A stretch of DNA of 64,000 bases, taken from Gammaproteobacteria bacterium UBA2675. GTDB lineage: Bacteria; Pseudomonadota; Gammaproteobacteria; Pseudomonadales; Pseudohongiellaceae. The position numbers and the translations under genes were made by a program. Positions 8,723 to 17,645 of the stretch are shown here, piece after piece. The stretch covers positions 1-64,000 of the forward strand of contig DEMH01000006.1 in the NCBI GenBank assembly GCA_002354805.1, in the 5' to 3' direction. The stretch's first letter is position 1, and each line of letters starts with the position of its first letter. The notes under the pieces are model-generated. The model had not been told where the DNA came from and did no database searches. It worked only from the letters and a program-made list of their open reading frames with translations.

Positions 8723-10219
8723 ATGATGAGCAAAACAATTCTTTCAAGCGGGCGCGGCATCATACTGTTGCTGCCTTTGTTGTTACTGACGTCGCTGCCG
8801 GTGCAGGCCGCACTTCCGGAACGAATCCTGACGGACAAGGGCGCCGTGACAGGTATGGCGTTGCCGACCCGGGATGGTTCCGGCGTCCACGAAGATGTCA
8901 TGAGCTATCGTGGTATTCCCTATGCGGCACCGCCTGTCGGCGAGCTGCGTTGGCGTCCTCCGCAAACTGCTTCAGCCTGGCACGGTGATCGCGATGCGAC
9001 CACATTCAGTGCGATGTGTGCGCAGAATTTTCCCTCGGGTCGGGGCAATGACAGGATTCAGGAATCCGGCATGAGTGAGGACTGCCTGTACCTGAATGTC
9101 ACTTCGGCAGCGCAGTCGCCGGAAGCCCGTTTGCCAGTGCTGGTGTGGTTTCATGGGGGCAGTCTGACCTCGGGCTGGGGGAACTCCCACGCGCCCAACA
9201 GCGCGCCTTTGCCGCGCAAGGGCGTTGTGGTGGTGTCCGTCAACCATCGCCTGGGGCCGCTGGGCTACTTCTCGCACCCGGCCTTGTCAGCGGAGTCGCC
9301 ACAGGGTGTGTCCGGTAACTATGGCAGTCTGGATACCATCGCGGCGTTGCAATGGGTGCAAAACAATATCGCCGCCTTTGGTGGCGATCCTGATCGGGTC
9401 ACCATTGCCGGCGTATCGGGCGGCGGTGAAAAGGTCCTGTTCCTGATGGCCTCACCATTGGCAGAGGGCATGTTCCATCGCGCGCTGGTGATGAGCGGTG
9501 GCATTGCCAATGTGCCGCTGGAACGAACCGAGCAGGCCGGGGTGGATCTGCTCGAAAGGATTGGCATTGAAAGCAGTGAGCAGACTCTCGCGCGCATGCG
9601 GGCAACACCCTGGCAGGAGCTGGTCACCACCGCAGCCAGCCGCGAAGGGCGATACCGTTCGGTGTTTACTTTGGACAACTGGTCACTGCAGGGGCTGGCT
9701 GCCCAGCAGGATGTGCCAATCATTCTGGGGCTGATGGGCAGTGAAAAAGAACCTGATACCTCGCCTCCGTATATTGCCAGAGCGCTGACACCGGCCGTTG
9801 AACCACTCAGTGACGTCTACGCCTATGTGTTTACGCATTTGCCATACGGCTGGGGCAGCAACGGTGGACTGGCGTATCACGGTGGAGATGTCAGTTACCT
9901 GTTCGGTGCACTGGAAAACATCGCGGGCCACTACGGCAACCTGTTTCGTCCCGGTCCGCGTCAGAACATCCCGGCCGATCCTGGACTGGATCATCGCGAC
10001 GACTGGGTCTCCGAAGCGTTTATGTCTATGCTGGTGCAGTTTGCCAGAAACGGCGATCCCAATCTGGATGAGGCGGCTTTCGAGCGGCTCGGAAAATCCT
10101 GGCGCTGGCCGCGCCTGGATAACAACGATCAGTATCTTGATATTGGTATAAAGCCGATTGTTAAAACCGGCTGGGTGAGGGCAGGGAGTAATCAGCGCCG
10201 TCCTCGCTATGAAGAATGA
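8723..10219 (+). CDS. secreted type B carboxylesterase
   Basis: Alpha/beta-hydrolase of the carboxylesterase/cholinesterase family, which hydrolyses carboxylic esters. The 498 residues start with a signal peptide (hydrophobic core about 12-27, cleavage near VQA-AL), so it acts in the periplasm or outside. The family's N-terminal block (YRGIPYAAPPVGELRW) and oxyanion loop (VLVWFHGGSL) are clear. The nucleophile is Ser232 in GVSGG, a variant of the usual GESAG. The acid is probably Glu341 or Glu343 (GSEKEP) and the base His386 (YHGGDVSYLFG). It is transcribed divergently from uvrA. The downstream DUF502 gene follows after a short gap. Substrate unknown. Confidence 0.9.
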   Translation: MMSKTILSSGRGIILLLPLLLLTSLPVQAALPERILTDKGAVTGMALPTRDGSGVHEDVMSYRGIPYAAPPVGELRWRPPQTASAWHGDRDATTFSAMCAQNFPSGRGNDRIQESGMSEDCLYLNVTSAAQSPEARLPVLVWFHGGSLTSGWGNSHAPNSAPLPRKGVVVVSVNHRLGPLGYFSHPALSAESPQGVSGNYGSLDTIAALQWVQNNIAAFGGDPDRVTIAGVSGGGEKVLFLMASPLAEGMFHRALVMSGGIANVPLERTEQAGVDLLERIGIESSEQTLARMRATPWQELVTTAASREGRYRSVFTLDNWSLQGLAAQQDVPIILGLMGSEKEPDTSPPYIARALTPAVEPLSDVYAYVFTHLPYGWGSNGGLAYHGGDVSYLFGALENIAGHYGNLFRPGPRQNIPADPGLDHRDDWVSEAFMSMLVQFARNGDPNLDEAAFERLGKSWRWPRLDNNDQYLDIGIKPIVKTGWVRAGSNQRRPRYEE

Positions 10220-10287
10220 TCAACATTGAACGCAATATTATAAGTCCATGATGCCGCGGCGCGTCGATGCCAAACGGGGAGAAAAAC

Positions 10288-10887
10288 TTGAAAAAGCTGA
10301 GCAAGGATCTGTTGACGGGCCTGTCGCTGTTGCTGCCCATTGTGCTGTCGATTCAATTGTTGATCTGGGTTTTGACTACGGTGGAAGAATGGCTGAAGCA
10401 GGTCTGGGATCTGGTGCTGCCGGCAGATTGGTATATTCCCGGGCTGGCGATAGTAAGCTTTCTGGCGCTGGCCGTGGTCACTGGCGTCAGTTTCCGGGTG
10501 CGCATCATCAAGCCACTCTGGTTGTGGGGGCATCGGCTGATCGATCGCATTCCCGTTCTTAACTACCTCTACAACACCATTAAGGATTTCTTCGACCTGA
10601 TTGGTGGCCAGAACTTCAGTGACCAGAAAGTCGTCTGGGTAAAGATGCCCGACACGCCGTACAAACTGCTTGGCGTGGTGACAAAACAGGGCGACGACGA
10701 ACGCTCGCGTTTGGGGCAGATGATCAGTGATCAGGAAATTGCCGTGTATCTGCCGATGAGTTACCAGGTCGGTGGCTATATGGTGGTATTGCCCAGAGAC
10801 TGTGTCGAACCTGCCGATATTGACGCGGGTGATGCGCTGCGCCTGATCATGAGTGCGGGGCTGGGCCAGAAAAAATCGAAAAGCTGA
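10288..10887 (+). CDS. DUF502 family membrane protein
   Basis: A roughly 200-residue protein of the DUF502 family, which has two membrane helices near the N-terminus (about residues 8-28 and 52-75 here) and a soluble C-terminal domain; role unknown. I chose the TTG at 10288 because a strong ribosome-binding site (GGGGAGA) ends six bases before it; the ATG at 10267 in the same frame would put that site inside the gene and adds seven residues (MPNGEKN). Family motifs seen: VLNYLYNTIKDF in the middle and VYLPMSYQVGGYMVVLP near the end. It follows the esterase and is directly followed by the YchJ-like gene, so the three may form an operon. Confidence 0.85.
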   Translation: MKKLSKDLLTGLSLLLPIVLSIQLLIWVLTTVEEWLKQVWDLVLPADWYIPGLAIVSFLALAVVTGVSFRVRIIKPLWLWGHRLIDRIPVLNYLYNTIKDFFDLIGGQNFSDQKVVWVKMPDTPYKLLGVVTKQGDDERSRLGQMISDQEIAVYLPMSYQVGGYMVVLPRDCVEPADIDAGDALRLIMSAGLGQKKSKS

Positions 10888-10902
10888 TTGTCCTTACGTA
10901 TC

Positions 10903-11313
10903 ATGATTTTTGATATTAAAAACATCGCTAAAAATGAGATTTGCCCCTGCGACAGCGGTAAACGCTACTCGGCCTGCTGCGGCAGCCTGCATGCTGGCAA
11001 AGAATTTGCGCGCACTGCAAAACAACTGATGCGCTCGCGCTACAGCGCTTTTGCAATTGGCGGACTGGGAGGCTATCTGCTGCAGACCTGGCACCCGGAC
11101 ACCCGGCCTGCTGTCAGCGCCGAACAACTGGGCGCAAAGGATACAGACTGGATCAGGCTGGAGATGCTGGACGCAAAGCAGTCAGGCAACACAGCCATGG
11201 TCGAATTCAGAGCGCACTGGCGCGACGAAACCGGGCAGGTTCAGATACACCACGAACGCTCACGCTTTCTGCGCATCCAGGGCCGCTGGTTCTATCTGGA
11301 TACGGCGGACTGA
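10903..11313 (+). CDS. YchJ-like SEC-C motif protein
   Basis: A 136-residue protein with an N-terminal SEC-C-type zinc motif (ICPCDSGKRYSACCG; the usual form is CPCGSG, here Asp replaces Gly) followed by the NTF2-like domain of the YchJ/UPF0225 family (RSRYSAFAIGGLGGYLLQTW, then WFYLD at the end). E. coli YchJ has a second SEC-C motif at its C-terminus; this shorter protein has none. Function of the family is unknown. The start is the ATG at 10903; a TTG at 10888 directly after the upstream stop would add five residues. It is convergent with the radical SAM gene, whose stop codon abuts its own. Confidence 0.85.
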   Translation: MIFDIKNIAKNEICPCDSGKRYSACCGSLHAGKEFARTAKQLMRSRYSAFAIGGLGGYLLQTWHPDTRPAVSAEQLGAKDTDWIRLEMLDAKQSGNTAMVEFRAHWRDETGQVQIHHERSRFLRIQGRWFYLDTAD

Positions 11314-12204
11314 CTACAGCCCCCGCTGCCACTCCTCACGCAAGGGAATTCGCCCTGGCTGATGAATCGCCGTTCGCACTGTCTGCAGCAAGGTGTCTTT
11401 GTCCTTGCCGAGCACACCTTTCAGAACCAGATAGTTGGACGCATGATCGCTGCGGAAGATGGTGCTGTTAAGTTCCAGGTGTTCCAGAAAGACTTCCATC
11501 TCGCGAAACAGTTCCAGTTTGTTCAATTTGCGCCAGCGATCACCAAAGTGTTTTGTAAAGCGCTGTGTACCATTGGCCAGTTCCACCACCAGCGTGGAGA
11601 GATAATCAGGCTGTGCGGCGTTCATCAGCCGGGCGCTGTTGATAGCGTGGCGCTCACTCAGTTCAGGGCCACCCAGGCCGTTGAGAACCATGACGGAGCT
11701 CTTGATGTCGGCCGCTTTCATTTTTTGCAGGGCGTCCAGTGAGCTGTCGAAGGTTTCGCCTTTTTCGATCAGTTCCAGCAATTCGTCGTCGCCGGTTTCG
11801 CAGCCCACATACAGCAGGCTAAGTCCTTTTGCGCGCAGCTCGCGCAGATCATCCACCGTCTTGTTACGCAGATTGCGCGGCAGGCAGTAAGCACTGATTC
11901 TAGGCTTGTGTGGCAACCAACGATTGAGCATGTCCAGTATTTCGTTCAGGCGGCGCATTGACAGCGTCATTGCGTCACCATCAGCCAGAAAGACCCGGTA
12001 GACTGGCAGCCCGCGCTCGACGATGTCACGCAGCTGCGCCTCAAGAGCCTCGATTGATTGGGGCTGAAAGCGTTTCTGCGGGGCGGTATACATGTCGCAG
12101 AAAGTGCACTTATTCCAGGAGCAGCCGTTGGTCACCTGCAGGATCAGGGACTTCCATTCACTGGGTGGGCGAAAAACCGGTTCGATATAGGACATTGGAT
12201 ACAT
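11314..12204 (-). CDS. radical SAM protein
   Basis: A 296-residue radical SAM enzyme. The cluster-binding motif is CSWNKCTFC (CxxxCxxC) near residue 28, and the partial TIM barrel follows (YVGCETGDDELLELIEKG resembles the SAM-contact region of HemN- and Elp3-like enzymes). The real start may be the second methionine (MSYIEPVFRPPSE). Neighbours are unrelated, so the substrate cannot be inferred. It sits divergently from the TauE/SafE gene. Confidence 0.88.
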   Translation of the reverse strand: MYPMSYIEPVFRPPSEWKSLILQVTNGCSWNKCTFCDMYTAPQKRFQPQSIEALEAQLRDIVERGLPVYRVFLADGDAMTLSMRRLNEILDMLNRWLPHKPRISAYCLPRNLRNKTVDDLRELRAKGLSLLYVGCETGDDELLELIEKGETFDSSLDALQKMKAADIKSSVMVLNGLGGPELSERHAINSARLMNAAQPDYLSTLVVELANGTQRFTKHFGDRWRKLNKLELFREMEVFLEHLELNSTIFRSDHASNYLVLKGVLGKDKDTLLQTVRTAIHQPGRIPLREEWQRGL

Positions 12205-12307
12205 GGGCCGGGATTATAGCAGAGGCGGTGCAACAGGCGTAGAATACGCGGTTTTTCTTATGCACAGTGGCGTCTGCAGCTGAACTGAGCCAGGTACTGG
12301 AATCCTC

Positions 12308-13033
12308 ATGGACATACTGATAGCAATCGCGCTGGTTTTTGTTGGTGCCTATGTACAGACGGCCGTTGGTTTCGGCCTGGCCGTAATTGCTGCGCCGGTG
12401 CTGTTCTTCGTGAATCCTGCCTATGTCCCTGCGCCTGTGACGGTCTGCGCCCTGGTGCTGTCGCTGATCAATGCCTGGTATTTCCGTGAAGGGGTTTCGT
12501 TGAGCGGATTGAAGGCGGCGGTGGTCGGGCGTGTTCCTGGTTCTCTGGCCGGCGCCGGGCTGCTGTTATGGATGGACAAGGACATGCTGGCGTTGTGGAT
12601 AGGGCTCTCGGTGCTGTTTGCAGTGGCGGTCAGTCTGAGTTCACTGCGCTGGAGTCCTACCAATGGCCGGATGGTTGCTGCAGGCTTTCTGTCGGGCTTC
12701 ATGGGCACCAGCACGTCCATCGGTGGCCCCCCCATGGCGCTGCTGTGGCAGCATCAGAATGTCGCATTGATACGGGCCAACCTGGCTGCATTTTTTGTTG
12801 TCAGCTGTCTGATTTCCCTGCTTGTGCTTGCGCCGGTTGGGCATTTCGGCTGGTCCCACTTCATGCTTTCCTTGCCTCTGATCCCCGCAACCATAGCCGG
12901 GTTCTGGATTGCCCGACAGACCATGGGCCGCCTGTCGCCCCAGATCATCCGCAGTGGCTCGCTGATATTGTGTGCGATATCCGGGCTCTACGCCGTGATC
13001 AGTGCCTTGGTGAACGGCGGCAGCTTGGTGTAA
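12308..13033 (+). CDS. TauE/SafE family membrane permease
   Basis: A 241-residue integral membrane protein with about seven or eight hydrophobic helices. The N-terminus has the family's pattern (ALVFVGAYVQTAVGFGLAVIAAP), and a second related half contains SGFMGTSTSIGGPPMALLW. The TauE/SafE (sulfite exporter) family moves organic or inorganic anions such as sulfite or sulfonates across the inner membrane; the substrate here is unknown. The gene has its own upstream gap and is followed 155 bases later by a TetR-type regulator on the same strand. Confidence 0.88.
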   Translation: MDILIAIALVFVGAYVQTAVGFGLAVIAAPVLFFVNPAYVPAPVTVCALVLSLINAWYFREGVSLSGLKAAVVGRVPGSLAGAGLLLWMDKDMLALWIGLSVLFAVAVSLSSLRWSPTNGRMVAAGFLSGFMGTSTSIGGPPMALLWQHQNVALIRANLAAFFVVSCLISLLVLAPVGHFGWSHFMLSLPLIPATIAGFWIARQTMGRLSPQIIRSGSLILCAISGLYAVISALVNGGSLV

Positions 13034-13188
13034 ACTGTTGTGCTATCCATTCCAGATGGCCTTACGGGCCGGAAATAACAATAAACCAGGGCGGCGCATC
13101 AAAAGCGCGAGTTGACCGGTACTGAATCTCGAACAGAGGGTGCCCAACGACGGCAGCGTTGCCTGCATTGATCAAGGAGTGACTGCGC

Positions 13189-13989
13189 ATGTCAGGCGTG
13201 TCAGAAGACAAGCTTAAAGCTGAGTGGCCGCACAATACCTCGCTTAAAGCGTTCAAGCAGGCATGGGTGCTGGAAGGCGAGCCTTTGTGGGAACGCGTAT
13301 TCGCTGTTCACCACGAACGCATGCAGATCAAAAATGGCAAGACCGCCCTGCGTAATCTACAGAAGATTTTTACCTGCACATTCCGTCTGGCCAACAGCCA
13401 GGGTTTCCATTCCATGAGTCTTCGTGACCTGAGTCGTGAGACTCAGATCAGCATGGGTGGTCTGTACGCCTATATCGGCAGCAAAAGTGATCTGGCTTCT
13501 GCGATTGAATCGGTAGTGCGGCAGTCTATTGATGACGTCATGTCGGATATTCACAGCCACAAGCTGCCACCCTACGAACATCTGAGGGCTGTGCTGTTTG
13601 CAGACCTGTACATGAACGACATCATGCATCAGTGGTACTACTTCTGTTTTATCGAAGCCAAAGGGCTTGACCGTAGCCAGCGTGAGGCGGCGATGCAGAT
13701 GGAGATGAAATTTGACCAGCGGCTGCAATCTATTTTCCAGGATGGCATTGATGCGGGTGTGTTCCGTTATCAGGGCGACACGGCACTATTGTCGGCAGCA
13801 ACCACCGCAATACTACAACAATGGTATCTCAAGCGCTGGAAGTTCCAGCACCTGAAATCAGACATCAATGTTTTTGCCAATTTTGCGTTTTCACATGTGC
13901 TGAGTGCTCTGGATTACCAGGCACCTGCCAGTCAAAACTCAGACCAGGCGGAGGCCTCTGGCTCCGTCAGTCAGCATTCTCTGGCCTGA
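13189..13989 (+). CDS. TetR/AcrR family transcriptional regulator
   Basis: A 266-residue regulator. The helix-turn-helix lies unusually far in (about residues 60-105: LANSQGFHSMSLRDLSRETQ, then GGLYAYIGSKSDL), after an N-terminal extension of about 55 residues that is not typical of the family; most TetR proteins begin directly with the DNA-binding domain. The C-terminal ligand domain follows and ends in a Ser/Gln-rich tail. Its last 23 bases overlap the end of the convergent acyltransferase gene. Target genes are not evident; the preceding TauE/SafE gene is one candidate. Confidence 0.85.
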   Translation: MSGVSEDKLKAEWPHNTSLKAFKQAWVLEGEPLWERVFAVHHERMQIKNGKTALRNLQKIFTCTFRLANSQGFHSMSLRDLSRETQISMGGLYAYIGSKSDLASAIESVVRQSIDDVMSDIHSHKLPPYEHLRAVLFADLYMNDIMHQWYYFCFIEAKGLDRSQREAAMQMEMKFDQRLQSIFQDGIDAGVFRYQGDTALLSAATTAILQQWYLKRWKFQHLKSDINVFANFAFSHVLSALDYQAPASQNSDQAEASGSVSQHSLA

Positions 13990-14581
13990 TGCCTTTTTTG
14001 GTGGAGTAGAACTTTCGAATTTCAGCCATATCGACCGACAGATCTCCGGTCGGATAAAAGAAGTCGGCAAGGCCGGCTTCTTTTTTATCTGCGTCCAGAT
14101 AACCCATCAAAATCGGAACTCCGGCGTTATTGGCGATATGGTAAAACCCGGTCTTCCAGTCCTTGACCTTGGCCCGCGTGCCTTCAGGCGGGATCAGAAC
14201 CACCAGCTCCGGGTTATCTCCGTACTGCTGAACAACCTGGTCGACCATGCCGTTGTGGCGGGAACGATCAATCGGGATGCCGCCCAGCCAACGCATCAGC
14301 CCACCAAATGGAAACTTGAACAGTGAGTTCTTGCCCATCCAGTGCAGACGCAGCTTCAACTTCAGGACAACCAGCAGCATGATGGGGAAATCCCAATTGC
14401 TGGTGTGTGGTGCGCCGATCAGAACAAAGCGCTGATCATTGAGCGGTTTGCCAATCGGCCGCCAGCCAATTATCCACAGAATGATCGTCGCCAGACCGCG
14501 TAGCAGAGCTGTCAGTAAGGGCGTGCAGAAGACGGTGGTCTTGCGAATCTGCATCGTTTGAGTTTCGGTGGCTTGAGTCAT
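13967..14581 (-). CDS. PlsC-like 1-acylglycerol-3-phosphate acyltransferase
   Basis: A 204-residue glycerolipid acyltransferase. The catalytic HxxxxD motif is HTSNWD (about residues 60-65), followed by the family's substrate block PEGTRAKV. An N-terminal hydrophobic helix (about 18-40) anchors it at the inner membrane. Such short PlsC-like proteins acylate lysophosphatidate or related lysolipids. The gene abuts the nitroreductase gene upstream (no intergenic base), suggesting one transcript. Confidence 0.87.
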   Translation of the reverse strand: MTQATETQTMQIRKTTVFCTPLLTALLRGLATIILWIIGWRPIGKPLNDQRFVLIGAPHTSNWDFPIMLLVVLKLKLRLHWMGKNSLFKFPFGGLMRWLGGIPIDRSRHNGMVDQVVQQYGDNPELVVLIPPEGTRAKVKDWKTGFYHIANNAGVPILMGYLDADKKEAGLADFFYPTGDLSVDMAEIRKFYSTKKGIRPENAD

Positions 14582-15160
14582 TTACCACTCCTGGAAAAAG
14601 TCGGTCAGCGCCTCTTCGCGCACGCTGCGCATGGGGCCATCAATGCTGCCGAGATATAAAAAACCGATAATCGATTCGTGGGCTTGAAGGCCCAGCCCTT
14701 CGCGCATCACAGGGTGGGTCGCCATTGGCCCGGTACGCCAGATGGCGCCAACATCCAGTGCGTACGCCGCATTAAGCATATTCTGCATGGCCGCTCCGGC
14801 GGCAAGGTGCTGTTCTGCCTCGGGGACTTTGGGGTGCGCTTTTGGGCTGACAATGCCGACTACAATCATTGGCGCCCGCAGCACTTTTTTCTGCGCGGAC
14901 AACACATCTGCTTCCGTCATCCCGGGATTATCAGCCTTGCTCGCTTTACCCCACAACTCGCCCAGGCGGTGCCGGGACTCACCTTCAATGATCAGAAATC
15001 GCCAGGGTCGCAAAAGGCCATGATCGGCGGCCCGCAGCGCGGCACGAAATATCGCTTCACGCGTGGCCTGATCCGGAGCCGGATCGCTGACCCGTGATAC
15101 TGAAACCCGCTGATGTAACACCTGCAGGGCATCTTTGTAGCTGGAGGTAATCTTGGTCAT
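14582..15160 (-). CDS. nitroreductase family protein (YdjA-like)
   Basis: A 192-residue FMN-dependent oxidoreductase of the small YdjA-like nitroreductase group, which uses NAD(P)H to reduce nitro or other compounds. Seen: an N-terminal RxSxSRVSDP block for FMN phosphate binding, AADHGLLRPWRF, and the C-terminal HESIIGFLYLGS. It abuts the acyltransferase gene and its ATG overlaps by four bases (ATGA) the stop of a tiny upstream frame at 15157-15246. Confidence 0.88.
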   Translation of the reverse strand: MTKITSSYKDALQVLHQRVSVSRVSDPAPDQATREAIFRAALRAADHGLLRPWRFLIIEGESRHRLGELWGKASKADNPGMTEADVLSAQKKVLRAPMIVVGIVSPKAHPKVPEAEQHLAAGAAMQNMLNAAYALDVGAIWRTGPMATHPVMREGLGLQAHESIIGFLYLGSIDGPMRSVREEALTDFFQEW

Positions 15161-15246
15161 CGGGTGGACCAGAACTGCCGCACTGCTGCATCAGCAGTAT
15201 TGGCCATGCGACTGGTGTGGCTGACTGCCATTGTCTGTTTAGTCAT
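15157..15246 (-). CDS. possible 29-residue leader peptide
   Basis: A 29-codon frame (MTKQTMAVSHTSRM...WSTR) with a good ribosome-binding site (AAGGGGA, about seven bases before the ATG). Its TGA overlaps the ATG of the nitroreductase gene in an ATGA arrangement, the usual sign of translational coupling. No homologue recognised; it could be a regulatory upstream frame or chance. Confidence 0.4.
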   Translation of the reverse strand: MTKQTMAVSHTSRMANTADAAVRQFWSTR

Positions 15247-15327
15247 GCGGAATCCCCTTTTATGTGTTTTTCCGAAGCATAAAACAAAAGCCGCAGCGGG
15301 CAAAGGGAGGATATGCCTGCCTGGGTT

Positions 15328-16701
15328 TTAGCTGGCCGGTTGCATGTGGGCCTGCTCGGCGGCCAGTACACGCTGGAATGTAAGCCAGGAAACGATGGCC
15401 ATCAGCAGGTTGCCCGTAAATGCGCCTATAAAGAACCCCGGTAAACCATAGAGTTGACTGCCAACCCAGGCGAGTGGCACATAAAATACAAAAAAGCGGG
15501 CAAAGCTCAGATACAGCGCCACCATGGGTTTGTGCAGGGCATTCAGCGCAGAGTTACAGAGGATGATCACGCCCTGCATGCCGTAGCTTAACGGCATGAT
15601 CCACAGGTAGAGACGAATGATCCCGGCGACTTCCGCGTCGCGGGTAAACACCCAGGCGATCAGCGATGCCCCGAGTGCCATGACTATGTAGATCAGTAAC
15701 TGCCAGCCCTGCACAAAGCGCATGGAAAGCCGGCATGCCTCGCGAATGCGTTCGAGCTTGCCGGCGCCCAGATTCTGACTGACAAACGGCGGCAGCGTAC
15801 TCGACAGCGCCAGGATGACCAGGCAGGCAATTGATTCCAGACGCGAACCGACACCAAACGCAGCAACTGCGGTTTCTCCATATGAGGCTACGATGGCAGT
15901 CATGATGCCGGCAGCCAGCGGCGTCATCATGTTGGCGCCCGAGGCGGGAATACCAATGCGCAGCATTTCGCGCGCTGAGTTCTTGAACACCGGACCCGTG
16001 GGCAGGCCGCGATAGATCAGTTCATGGCGAATGGCCAGGTAATAGAACAGAAAGCAGACACCGGCTATCCATGAGGCCAGCGTTGCATAAGCGGCACCCT
16101 GAATGCCCATGGCAGGAATCGGTCCCAGACCGAAAATGAAAAGGGGATCCAGTGCCGCATTGATCAGACCGGCTGCCGCCATCAGGATGCTGGGCGTTCG
16201 CGTGTCGCCATTGGCTCGCAGCACGGCGTTGGCACAAATGATGGCGACCAGCAGCACACTGGTGGGTAGCCAGATGTCCATATACTCGCGAATCGCTGGC
16301 AGCATGGATTCTGGTGCACCCATCAGCAGAAAAATGCTGTCCATGAAAACATAACCGACAATCGCCAGCACGCCAGCCAGTGCCATGGCGACGTAGTTTG
16401 TCACTGTCGACGCCTGCTTGGCCTTTTCTGTTTCACCGCGACCAATGTATTTGGCGACCACGGCAGATGTGCCGATGCTCAGACCGATGGCCAGACTCAT
16501 GATGGTGAAGGTGACGGGGAAGGTAAAACTGATGGCCGACAGTGGCTCGGTGCCGAGCATACTGATAAAGAAGGTATCAACCAGATTGAAGCTGAACATC
16601 ATGACCATGCCAACAATCATGGGCATGGTCATATTGATGAGGGTTTGACCGATGGGGCCTTCTGTCAGTTTGTGGCGATTACTTCGTCTGGGTTCTGCCA
16701 T
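15328..16701 (-). CDS. MATE family efflux transporter
   Basis: A 457-residue inner-membrane protein with about twelve helices in two homologous halves, the layout of MATE antiporters, which use Na+ or H+ gradients to export drugs and metabolites. The start of the first half (GPIGQTLINMTMPMIVGMV) and the central GIPASGANMMTPLAAG block are characteristic. The gene begins 36 bases after the suhB stop on the same strand and may be co-transcribed with it. Substrate unknown. Confidence 0.9.
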   Translation of the reverse strand: MAEPRRSNRHKLTEGPIGQTLINMTMPMIVGMVMMFSFNLVDTFFISMLGTEPLSAISFTFPVTFTIMSLAIGLSIGTSAVVAKYIGRGETEKAKQASTVTNYVAMALAGVLAIVGYVFMDSIFLLMGAPESMLPAIREYMDIWLPTSVLLVAIICANAVLRANGDTRTPSILMAAAGLINAALDPLFIFGLGPIPAMGIQGAAYATLASWIAGVCFLFYYLAIRHELIYRGLPTGPVFKNSAREMLRIGIPASGANMMTPLAAGIMTAIVASYGETAVAAFGVGSRLESIACLVILALSSTLPPFVSQNLGAGKLERIREACRLSMRFVQGWQLLIYIVMALGASLIAWVFTRDAEVAGIIRLYLWIMPLSYGMQGVIILCNSALNALHKPMVALYLSFARFFVFYVPLAWVGSQLYGLPGFFIGAFTGNLLMAIVSWLTFQRVLAAEQAHMQPAS

Positions 16702-16737
16702 GTCCGACCATCGGTTCTGATGAGTTGTTTTGTTGTT

Positions 16738-17520
16738 TTAGCTTGTCAGGGTCTGGCGTATTTTGAGGAGTTGCTTAAAGCATTTTGGGTTGCTGAACAG
16801 CAGCTCTTTGCTCTGTTGCACCTGCGGATTGCCCTGAGGGTCTCCCAGCAGGGCACCTGACTCAAGAAGAATCAGACGGGCAGCAGCAATGGCGGTTTCC
16901 GGCTGCTGTGCGCACCAGGCCGCATCCAGTCGTCCGGATGCAACATGCGCCATGTCCAGCGCTGGACATCCGCTGATCTGAACCCAGGCCGGCAGCGCCT
17001 GCAGGCTGGCCAACAGTTTCTGCATGATGACGGTCTCGCCCTGAGGGTCACCATCCAGCGCGATCATGGACTGCTCAAGCTCACTGGCCTTGCCAACCCG
17101 GATACGTGTCGCATTCAGCTGGGCACCGTCGCCCTTGCTGGCAGTGAATTCCTGGTTGGTAGCCGGATTGACGAGCACGCCCTGTGTGATGCCTTTGCTG
17201 GTTCTCAGTGCGACGGAAACGCAGAATGCCCCCACGCCGCGATAAAAATTGCGGTTGCCCACAATGGGGTCTATCAGCCAGGTGTTGGCACGATCGGCAC
17301 CCTCGGTATAACCACTGATGCGCGATTCGACGCTGAAATCAGGGTAGGCCTTGCGCAGGTGATACAGAATGGTTCGCTCCGCATCCAGGTCCATGCTGGT
17401 TACCAGGTTGCCGCCATGGTCTTCAACAACATTGACGCGATCCAGGCGGTCGCTGACATGGGCGATTTGTTCGGCGGCGCTGCGGGCGGCGCGGAGGGCT
17501 ATATTGATAACTGGGTGCAT
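16738..17520 (-). CDS. suhB: SuhB-like protein with degenerate active site
   Basis: Inositol-monophosphatase family, 260 residues. I start at MHPVINIALRAARSA, which matches the SuhB N-terminus; an in-frame start 14 codons upstream is less likely. By family knowledge the Mg2+ ligands are Glu67, Asp84, Asp87 and an Asp near 212. Aligned without gaps, this protein has Arg67, Asp84 and Val87 (IDPIVGNRNF instead of IDPLDGTTNF). The late WD motif is gone (QPETAIAAARL). Phosphatase activity is therefore unlikely. E. coli SuhB also works in rRNA antitermination with NusA, independently of catalysis, and the fold and N-terminus here are kept. The divergent trmJ neighbour is the conserved gammaproteobacterial context. 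Confidence 0.85.
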   Translation of the reverse strand: MHPVINIALRAARSAAEQIAHVSDRLDRVNVVEDHGGNLVTSMDLDAERTILYHLRKAYPDFSVESRISGYTEGADRANTWLIDPIVGNRNFYRGVGAFCVSVALRTSKGITQGVLVNPATNQEFTASKGDGAQLNATRIRVGKASELEQSMIALDGDPQGETVIMQKLLASLQALPAWVQISGCPALDMAHVASGRLDAAWCAQQPETAIAAARLILLESGALLGDPQGNPQVQQSKELLFSNPKCFKQLLKIRQTLTS

Positions 17521-17645
17521 AGTCTCGACAATCGGGAGTGAATCAGCCGCCAATGATAGCAAAACGAGAGCAACGCAGATAGTTTGTTATCAGGCTGTTA
17601 TAATCCGGACCCATTTTATAAACATCGACAGACGCGGAGAGATCT

